Shown here piece after piece: positions 14,199-21,900 of a DNA stretch of 22,251 nt (its first letter is position 1; each line of letters starts with the position of its first letter). Origin of the DNA: JAENWH01 sp038248745 (lineage in GTDB: Bacteria; Bacillota; Clostridia; Peptostreptococcales; Anaerovoracaceae); contig JBBRXC010000012.1 of the NCBI GenBank assembly GCA_038248745.1, positions 1-22,251 of the forward strand, written 5' to 3'. Both the position numbers and the translations under genes were made by a program. The notes beneath the pieces are model-generated. The model worked only from the letters and a program-made list of their open reading frames with translations, did no database searches and had not been told where the DNA came from.

Positions 14199-16637
14199 TT
14201 ACATATGTCTAACCATCCAGATATCATTTGCATAATCCCTTACGGTTCTATCACTTGTGAAATATCCCGCACTGGCTATATTGTTTAAACCCATTTCCGC
14301 CCATCTCAATCTGTCTTTATAAACCTGACAAAGTTCATCAAAGGCATCCATATAGGATTGAAAGTCATTTAATACAAAAAAGGTGTCGTTATTATTCACT
14401 AGAGAATCATAAATCATTTTTGTTTCTCCTGTATCTGTGCCATAAGATCCATCTATTAGTTGCTCTAGTACCTTCTTCAATCTTGGGTTGGTTTCAAATT
14501 CATCTCTAGATAAGTAATCACGGCTTTTCTGCATTTCTATCACTTCTTCTGCAGTAATACCAAATATCCTGATGTTTTTGGGACCTGCTGCTTCTAGTAT
14601 TTCAACGTTTGCGCCATCAAGGGTACCCAAGGTCACTGCGCCGTTAAACATGAATTTCATATTACCTGTGCCGGAAGCCTCTTGACTTGCAGTAGAAATT
14701 TGCTCGCTGATGTCTGCCGCCGGATAAATTATTTCGCCCAATGTCACATTAAAGTTTTCTAAAAATACCACTTTAATTTTATTATTGATTTTTTGATCAT
14801 TGTTAATCTTTTCAGCAAGCATATTGATAAGTTTTATTGTTGCTTTTGCATAAAAGTAACCTGGTGCTGATTTCCCAGCGAAAATAAAAGTGCAAGCCGG
14901 AATATCCAAATTTGGGTTTTCTTTTATTCTGTTATATAAATCCATTATTTTAAGGGCAGAAAGCAGCTGCCTTTTATAAGCATGGATCCGCTTTACCTGT
15001 ACATCAAAAATGGAATCAGGGTCTACGATAACACCATTGTGCTTTTCGATATATTTTGCAAGCACTTTTTTGTTTTCCAGTTTTGTCTGGTTAATCTGCT
15101 TCAAAAAAGTTTCATCCTTGTCAAATTCTTTTAACTTGCTCAGTTCTGCTGCCTTTTCTCTCCATTCCTCTCCTATTTTGTTTGTGATTAGTTTGGAAAG
15201 TGTAGGATTTGCGCTGAACAGGAATCTTCTGTGGCTGACGCCGTTGGTTTTATTATTGAATTTTTGCGGATAAATCAGGTAGAATTCAGGGAAAATATTT
15301 TCCTTCAATATCTTTGAATGAAGCTTTGCAACACCATTCACTGAGTAGCTTCCTATAATGGCAAGGTTTGCCATGTGAACATATCCATCCCGAATGATCG
15401 CTGTTTTATGAAGCAGTTCTTTAGCCTGCCCATCGAAATTTGCATAGATTTCTTCCCCGTATCTTCTGTCTATTTCTTCAATAATCTGGTAAACCCTTGG
15501 AAGTAAGGATTTTACTAATCCGACCGGCCATTTTTCCAGTGCTTCCGGTAAAATTGTATGATTTGTATAGGATATTGTATTTTTTGTAATAACCCATGCT
15601 TGATCCCAGCTGAGGTTTTCTTCATCCAAGAGAATTCTCATCAGTTCTGGAACACATAATGCAGGGTGCGTGTCATTAATATGCAATCCAACCTTCCGGC
15701 TTAAATTCTGAATTCGCATGCCGTTTTTTTGCTGGTATTTGATAATAGACTGAATCCCAGCAGAAACAATTAAGTACTCCTGTTTCAGTCTCAATTCCCT
15801 GCCAGATGGATGTCGGTCGTCTGGGTAAAGAATGTATGAAATGGCTTCCACCTCTGACTGATATTGCATGGCCTTCCCAAAATTCCCTGTATTGAAAGAC
15901 GTCATATCCATCTCTTCTTCGATAGGCTCTGCACTCCAAAGTCTCAAATTATTTATGTTTAAAGTATCTTTGATCCCTATCATAGGGATATCATAAGGAA
16001 CTGCAAGGACTGGCTGGTAGTTTTCCAAGGTAAATTTACGAACCCCGTTTTCTTCGGAATAGACAACGTCCCCGTTAAATTTCACAATAACGGCTTTGTC
16101 TCGTTTACAGCGTTCCCATGGATATCCGTTTTTAAGCCAGTTATCAGGGAGTTCCATCTGATAGCCGTTCACAATCTTCTGGGTGAACAACCCGAACCTG
16201 TATCTCATACCATTGCCGTGACCCGCCATGCCCATATGGGCCATGCTGTCAAGCATACAAGCCGCAAGCCTTCCCAATCCACCGTTCCCGGTTCCCGGAT
16301 CTGCTTCTTGCTCAAGCAATTCATCATAATTGATGCCCATTTCTTCCAGTCCGGTTTCAACAATTTCCTGAATATCAAGATTTACTAGGTAATACTTCAA
16401 CAATCTTCCAATTAGAAACTCCATAGAAAAATAATAGATCTGTCTTTCATTATACTTTGCATATTTTTTCCCCGTATCAATCCAGCTGATATTTATTTTT
16501 TCTCTCAGTAATTTCAGCAAAGTCACATAACTAATGGTGACGTCTGCTTTTTCAGGGAAAGCTCTTCCCTCTAATTCTTCATATTTTTCTTTAAATGCGG
16601 CTATAAATTCCCGCTTTGATTTAAATAAACTTCCCAT
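14199..16637 (-). CDS. glgP: Glycogen phosphorylase
   Basis: This GT35 enzyme releases glucose-1-phosphate from glycogen with phosphate and pyridoxal phosphate. The PLP lysine is Lys661 in ASGTGNMKFMFNG, followed by the LGTLDGANVEI block. Other hallmarks are EADPGTGNGGLGRLAACMLDS near the N-terminus, HINDTHPAL and the VQVKRIHAYKRQLL-type segment. I start it at the ATG at 16637 (812 residues) because GAGGTG (16643-16648) lies five bases upstream. A GTG two codons earlier (16643) would overlap that ribosome binding site. The length fits the family (about 790-830). It lies 27 bp after glgB. In the operon it provides the degradative arm. Confidence 0.96.
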   Translation of the reverse strand: MGSLFKSKREFIAAFKEKYEELEGRAFPEKADVTISYVTLLKLLREKINISWIDTGKKYAKYNERQIYYFSMEFLIGRLLKYYLVNLDIQEIVETGLEEMGINYDELLEQEADPGTGNGGLGRLAACMLDSMAHMGMAGHGNGMRYRFGLFTQKIVNGYQMELPDNWLKNGYPWERCKRDKAVIVKFNGDVVYSEENGVRKFTLENYQPVLAVPYDIPMIGIKDTLNINNLRLWSAEPIEEEMDMTSFNTGNFGKAMQYQSEVEAISYILYPDDRHPSGRELRLKQEYLIVSAGIQSIIKYQQKNGMRIQNLSRKVGLHINDTHPALCVPELMRILLDEENLSWDQAWVITKNTISYTNHTILPEALEKWPVGLVKSLLPRVYQIIEEIDRRYGEEIYANFDGQAKELLHKTAIIRDGYVHMANLAIIGSYSVNGVAKLHSKILKENIFPEFYLIYPQKFNNKTNGVSHRRFLFSANPTLSKLITNKIGEEWREKAAELSKLKEFDKDETFLKQINQTKLENKKVLAKYIEKHNGVIVDPDSIFDVQVKRIHAYKRQLLSALKIMDLYNRIKENPNLDIPACTFIFAGKSAPGYFYAKATIKLINMLAEKINNDQKINNKIKVVFLENFNVTLGEIIYPAADISEQISTASQEASGTGNMKFMFNGAVTLGTLDGANVEILEAAGPKNIRIFGITAEEVIEMQKSRDYLSRDEFETNPRLKKVLEQLIDGSYGTDTGETKMIYDSLVNNNDTFFVLNDFQSYMDAFDELCQVYKDRLRWAEMGLNNIASAGYFTSDRTVRDYANDIWMVRHM

Positions 16638-16664
16638 GTTCACACCTCATTCTATATAAATTTC

Positions 16665-18578
16665 TCATATTAACGCCTCATTCTCTTCTTCGAGTTTGAA
16701 AATAATACCTGACAAAGGGGGCAACTTTATTTTCATTGAATCTTTTTTCCCATTATAGGGGAATGTCTCTGTTTTGATATGCTTATTTATAAAGTACCCA
16801 TTACCCCCGTACTCTACGCTATCTGAATTAATCAATTCCAAGTAATTTCCCTTTTGGGATACAGCCACTCTATAGTCTTGATACCCCTCGGGTTTGAAAT
16901 TAATAACGACCACAAGTGTATTACCTTTGACTTTTCTTTGATAAACTAGTATTGACTGATTTGAATTGTTTACATCCAGCCAATCAAAGCTGTCAAGACT
17001 CCCGTCGTTTTCGTACAATGCATTGTTTTCTTTATAAATGCCATTCAATTTTTTGGTAAATTGTTGAAACTTCAAATGTAAGGGGAAATCTAGCATAAAC
17101 CATTCCAATCCTTCTTCATATTTCCATTCAATATACTGAGCGAATTCATTTCCCATAAAATTTAATTTTTTCCCGGGCTGTGTCATTTGATAAATGGCTA
17201 GGCTTCGGTCCCCTGAAAATTTGTTAAAATTATCTCCATACATTTTATCAACCAATGATTTTTTTCCATGAACCACTTCATCATGAGATATTGGCAAAAT
17301 AAAATTTTCTGAAAACGCATAAGCCAATGAAAAAGTGAGTAAATGATGATTATTTTTTCTTTCATCAAAAGGTAGTTCAACATATTTAAGGGTATCATTC
17401 ATCCACCCCATATTCCATTTAAAGTTAAACCCAAGCCCTCCGTCGTAAGGTGGTTTTGTGACGTTTTCCCAGGCAGTAGATTCTTCAGCGATCATCATTG
17501 CATTGGGGAAATTCTCAAGGATCAAACTGTTTGATTTTCTTATAAAATCAATGGCTTCAATATTTTCTCTTCCCCCATAAATATTTTTCTTGAGAACATC
17601 CTGTTCGCTATGTTCGCCATGATCGTTATGATCGCTGTCAAAATTCAGATAAAGCATGCTTGTAACGCCGTCAACCCTGATTCCGTCAAAATGAAATTGC
17701 TCAATCCAGAATAATCCGTTGGATAAGAAAAAATTAAATACTTCCTTTTTTTTGAAATTTGTCTTATAGGTCCCCCAGTGTTTATGGATTTCTGCTTCAT
17801 AAAGGGGGGTGCCATCAAATTGCCCAAGGCCATGGGCATCCATACAGAAATGACCTGGAACCCAGTCCATAATTAACCCAATATCTTCATGATGGCAGGC
17901 GTCAATAAAACTTCTCAATTCATCTGGATTTCCAAATCTTGAGGTAGCACTGAAATACCCTGTGGACTGATACCCCCAAGAACCGTCAAAAGGATGTTCC
18001 GTCAACGGCATTACTTCAATATGTGTATAGCCCATTTCCAAAACATAGGGTATTAATTCTTCTTTCAACTGACTATAGTTATAACAGGAGCCATCCGGAT
18101 TTTTTTTCCAGGAGGTAAAATTCACCTCGTAAATATTCATCGGTCTTTTTAAGTGGTTCTTTCTTTCGGGATTATTTTGATACTTTTTATCCTTCCACAC
18201 ATACTGATCTAAGTCAAATATGATAGAAGCTGTCTTTGGTCTGACCTCAGAAAAAAAAGCAAAGGGATCCCCCTTGTGAAGGAACTCCCCTTTTTTTGTT
18301 TTTATTAAATATTTATATGCCGCGCCTTCTTTTGCCCCAGCAATAAACTTAGTCCAGATTCCACCAGGTAGCATTTCCATATAATCAGCAGTGCCATCCC
18401 AGTCATTGAAGTCGCCTTCCACTGAGACCTCTGCAGCATTCGGTGCCCATACCGTGAAATAAACCCCTTCATTTTTCGGATCTTTTGAAAGGTGAGCGCC
18501 GAATTTTGAATAGCAATTGTAAAATCTGCCATCCCTGAAAAGAGTTGCTTCCTCTTGGGAGATAATGTTTGCGTTCAT
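16665..18578 (-). CDS. glgB: 1,4-alpha-glucan branching enzyme
   Basis: GlgB cuts an alpha-1,4 chain and rejoins it by an alpha-1,6 bond. Residues about 20-110 form the CBM48 domain (YFTVWAPNAAEVSVEGDFNDWDG). The GH13_9 barrel holds VPGHF, the nucleophile Asp303 in GIRVDGVTSM, the acid Glu365 in MIAEESTAW and ISHDEVVHGK. The C-terminal domain contains LPPLSGIIFKL. I choose the ATG at 18578 (637 residues). An earlier in-frame ATG at 18587 directly abuts the AAGGAG (18588-18593), too close for initiation, while the second has a nine-base spacing. It lacks the extra N-terminal N1 domain of enterobacterial GlgB. It is the first gene of the glycogen operon and sits just behind its promoter. Confidence 0.95.
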   Translation of the reverse strand: MNANIISQEEATLFRDGRFYNCYSKFGAHLSKDPKNEGVYFTVWAPNAAEVSVEGDFNDWDGTADYMEMLPGGIWTKFIAGAKEGAAYKYLIKTKKGEFLHKGDPFAFFSEVRPKTASIIFDLDQYVWKDKKYQNNPERKNHLKRPMNIYEVNFTSWKKNPDGSCYNYSQLKEELIPYVLEMGYTHIEVMPLTEHPFDGSWGYQSTGYFSATSRFGNPDELRSFIDACHHEDIGLIMDWVPGHFCMDAHGLGQFDGTPLYEAEIHKHWGTYKTNFKKKEVFNFFLSNGLFWIEQFHFDGIRVDGVTSMLYLNFDSDHNDHGEHSEQDVLKKNIYGGRENIEAIDFIRKSNSLILENFPNAMMIAEESTAWENVTKPPYDGGLGFNFKWNMGWMNDTLKYVELPFDERKNNHHLLTFSLAYAFSENFILPISHDEVVHGKKSLVDKMYGDNFNKFSGDRSLAIYQMTQPGKKLNFMGNEFAQYIEWKYEEGLEWFMLDFPLHLKFQQFTKKLNGIYKENNALYENDGSLDSFDWLDVNNSNQSILVYQRKVKGNTLVVVINFKPEGYQDYRVAVSQKGNYLELINSDSVEYGGNGYFINKHIKTETFPYNGKKDSMKIKLPPLSGIIFKLEEENEALI

Positions 18579-18601
18579 AGATATCATCTCCTTTTCTTTT
18601 T

Positions 18602-18629
18602 ATTATATCACAGAATATGGTTATTTCAA
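18602..18629 (-). promoter_or_regulatory. Promoter of the glycogen operon
   Basis: A perfect TATAAT (18602-18607, minus strand) lies 16 bp after TTGAAA (18624-18629, one mismatch to TTGACA). The -35 lies inside the end of the 75-bp palindrome at 18622-18696. Transcription would start near 18595, giving a very short leader before the AAGGAG at 18588-18593. Confidence 0.65.
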
Positions 18630-18696
18630 GCCCAATATAAGCAGCCTAGAATGGGTTTGAAACCCATTCTAGGCTGCTTATATTGGGCTTGAAATA
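18622..18696. repeat. Perfect 75-bp palindrome (IR1)
   Basis: Two 37-bp arms (18622-18658 and 18660-18696) are exact reverse complements around the single base g at 18659. The outer part of the arm begins tatttcaagcccaatataa and the inner part ends gaatgggttt. No run of T follows on the minus strand, so simple terminator function is uncertain. The arm shares the words caagccc and aatgggtt-like sequence with the other palindromes in this spacer. Confidence 0.95.
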
Positions 18697-18729
18697 GGCA
18701 AAAACGTTAGAATCATTTGGCGTTTCAAC

Positions 18730-18766
18730 AAAAAATGCCTGTGGAAAGTTATCCACAGGCATTTTT
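18730..18766 (-). terminator. Terminator hairpin (IR2) carrying a DnaA-box sequence
   Basis: aaaaatgcctgtgga (18731-18745) and its exact reverse complement (18752-18766) enclose a six-base loop. On the minus strand the stem ends in six T and on the plus strand in five, so it can terminate in both directions and is the best terminator candidate for the fdh operon. The right side contains TTATCCACA (18749-18757), the DnaA-box consensus. Confidence 0.75.
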
Positions 18767-18801
18767 GAATTCGATTGGGTGGCTCAGGTTAATTCTAGGA
18801 T

Positions 18802-18831
18802 AATACCTGTGGATAAGTATCCACAGGTATT
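18802..18831. repeat. Inverted repeat (IR3) with paired DnaA-box-like sequences
   Basis: aatacctgtggata (18802-18815) and tatccacaggtatt (18818-18831) are exact reverse complements separated by two bases. TGTGGATAA (18808-18816) is a consensus DnaA box on the minus strand, and gtatccaca on the plus strand is one base off. The core cctgtgga/tccacagg is shared with IR2. Confidence 0.85.
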
Positions 18832-18860
18832 TTGTGTTGCAATTTCAATATGTAGAGGCT

Positions 18861-18888
18861 TTTCAAGCCTGTAAAAACAGGCTTGAAA
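18861..18888. repeat. Inverted repeat (IR4)
   Basis: tttcaagcctgt (18861-18872) and acaggcttgaaa (18877-18888) form a perfect 12-bp stem with loop aaaa. It abuts IR5 with no gap and shares the outer word tttcaagcc with IR1. Confidence 0.85.
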
Positions 18889-18945
18889 CCCATTATAAGC
18901 ATCCGACATTGGGCTTCAAGCCCAATGTCGGATGCTTATAATGGG
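18889..18945. repeat. Perfect 57-bp palindrome (IR5) overlapping the fdh stop codon
   Basis: Two 28-bp arms (18889-18916 and 18918-18945) are exact reverse complements around the base c at 18917. The right arm contains the last codons and the TAA stop (18936-18938) of the formate dehydrogenase gene. It would fold into a very stable hairpin in the fdh transcript. Confidence 0.95.
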
Positions 18946-21900
18946 CTTATGTTGATCCCGGTTTGCTTGAACCCGGGGATTTTGCTTGTAGGATCAAGGG
19001 CTTCTGCATCGGTTAAAACATTTGCGCCTTCTCCAAAATGAAATGGCATGAAGGCCGTTCCAGCCTTGAGCCCTGTGGAAAGGAAGGCAGTGGTCTGAAT
19101 TTCGCCACGTAGGGAAGCAACCCGAACCTTGTCTCCATCATTAATTCCTATTTTTTCCGCATCTTCTAAATTTATTTCAATGTAATTTTCAGGATATTTC
19201 TCATTAATCTGAGGCGTCAGCTTCGTCATGGTCCTCGTATGATAATGCTCTAACACTCTACCCGTCATCAGGATAATCGGATAGTCAGCCAGCATCGTTT
19301 CTGGCGAAGGATTATGTTCAACTGACACAAGTACACCTTTCCCTATTGCAGGGCCCGCCATGTGCAACACAGGGGTTCCTGGATGGTCTTCTGCCGGGCA
19401 TGGCCAGCATAGGCCTTCCTCTTCAATTCTCTCATAGCTAATCCCCTTGTAGCTTGGTGTCAGCTCCCGCATTTCATCATAGATATCCTGGGCACTGGCA
19501 TAGGTGCTCTGATACCCAATTTTATTCATCAAAGCAGCTACTATTTGCCAATCTTCTCTTGCTTCCCCTTTTGGTTCAACTGCCTTTCGTACTCTCTGCA
19601 CACGTCTTTCCGTATTGGTGAAAGTTCCTTCCGTTTCCGCAAAACAGGTAGATGGCAAGATAACATCCGCAAACTCAGTGGTCTCATTTAAAAATATATC
19701 CTGAACAACGACAAACGCCTTATCCAATGCCTTCTCCATGTGACGAGTATCCGGATCAGAAACCATCGGGTTTTCTCCCATAATATATAATAGTTTTACC
19801 TTACCCTGTAATATCTCCTCCGGAACGGTGGTAACGGTAAGCCCCGGTTTACTGTCAAGGTTCACGCCCCAGGCTGTTTCAAATTTTTCTTTTGTCGCCA
19901 GATTCATTACCTTCTGATAGCCGGGATAATCCCCAGGCAATGCCCCCATATCACAGGCCCCTTGAACATTGTTCTGCCCCCTCAAAGGGTTCACTCCTGC
20001 GCCGATTTTGCCAATATTTCCAGTAACCATCGCAAGATTTGACATACTTATTACATTCTGTGTACCATTGATATGCTGTGTAATGCCCATGGCATAGGCT
20101 ATATAAGAGCTTGTCGCCGTTGCATACATCCTTGCGGCCTCAATAATATCTTCTGGATCAAGCCCACAGATTTCTCCTGTATATTCAGGAGTATATTTCT
20201 CAACAGTTGCCATTAATTCCTCAACACCAACCGTGTGTTCCCTAATATATTTCTTATCCTCAAGACCCTCATTAAATATGACGTGAAGCATCCCATTGGT
20301 CAATGCCACACTGGTTCCCGGTTTCATTTGAAGATAAATATCAGCATCTTCAGCGAGTGGAATTCGTTTCGGGTCAGCCACAATCAGCTTCGTTCCCTTG
20401 GCAACCGCTTGGCGGATGAAGGCGCCCATCACTGGATGCGTCTCCGTTGTATTTGAACCGGTTACAAATATCAGCTCCGCTTTTTTCACATCAGCAATCG
20501 GATTTGTCATGGCTCCACTACCCAATGTGTTAGCAAGGCCGGAAACCGTTGATGAATGGCAAAGTCTGGCGCAATGATCCACATTGTTCGTGCCGATGGC
20601 CGCCCGCATAAACTTCTGGAACAGATAATTATTTTCATTGGTAACTTTCGCACTTGAGAAACCCATAATAGCATCTGGTCCGAATTTTTCTTTCACATCC
20701 ATTATCTGATCCGCAACAAGACTAAGTGCCTCATTCCAGGTAGCCAGCTCCAGTTTTCCATTTTTTCGGATCATTGGTGTTGTTAGTCTGCTTTTATGAT
20801 TGATGAAGTCATAAGCAAAACGACCCTTCACACAAAGCATTCCCTGGTTGGCAATGCCATCTGCCGGCTCAACACCAACCACTTTTCCCCATTTTGTAAG
20901 TAGGTTCATTTGGCAACCCACGCCACAATAGGTACAGGTAGTTTTGGTTTTTTCCGTTTCCCAATAGGCTGCAGGATATTTCCCCTTGCCTTCCAGTGCA
21001 CCTGTAGGGCAAACTGCCACACACATGCCACAACCAACACAACCTCTGTCCTCCAGCGTCTCCTTATAAGTTGGCTCCGCATTTGCATTTTCATCAGGCA
21101 GATCTCCCTGCGCGCCAATCTGCATACGCTCCTGACACACCCGAACGCATTTTCCGCACGCAATGCATTTATTCGGATCTCGGCGTATAAAATCGTGCTC
21201 ATCATCTATTTTTAATATCTCTACAGGCCCGTGAAGGGACGCTCTTGATACCCCAAATTGATGGGCATAATCAATCAGTTTGCATTCATAATAATCATGG
21301 CATCCGCATTCCAAGCATCTTGATGCTTCCTGCTTAGCCGCTTCTTCGGTATGACCCATGATAATTTCTCGAAAATTGTTTTTTCTTATTTCAGGCGTAA
21401 GTTGGTCCATTTTAGGTCTGCACAGCCATTCTCTATCGTCGAAAGTAGCCATCGCAAGGCTATCGAACTCCACCAATGTGGGTTTTTCAAGCTTTATCTC
21501 TTTGCCCTGTAAATACAATTCAATGCATGTTGCTGCTTTTCTAGCATCTGCAATCGCTTCAATGGCTATAGAAATTTTGTCATTTCCGCAATCGCCACCT
21601 GCAAAAACACCTGGAATACTGGTCATGTAGGTATTCTGATCGTATGCGATTCCGCCTTTTTTGGTTCTAGCAACCCCACCCAGATCCAATGGATCCACTG
21701 CTTGTCCAACTGCAAGAATCAAGGTGTCGATTTCCAGTTCTTCCAGCATTCCCTCCACCGCTACGGGGCTACGTCTGCCAGTTTCATCCGGCTCTCCTAG
21801 GGTCATTACCTGAAGGATTATTTTCAAAGCTACCGATTTTTCTTCCGATTCAGTTCCGGCTTCAAATTTAGCCTCTGCTCCCGATTGCGCTCCCGCTTCT

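Noticed and set aside
18585..18587. ATG at 18587 as the glgB start
   Set aside because: It directly abuts the AAGGAG. The ATG nine bases later has proper spacing and begins the conserved N-terminus.
18749..18816. Chromosomal replication origin
   Set aside because: Only two consensus DnaA boxes are present, with no AT-rich unwinding element or dnaA/dnaN/gyr genes around. DnaA binding is kept as a finding only.
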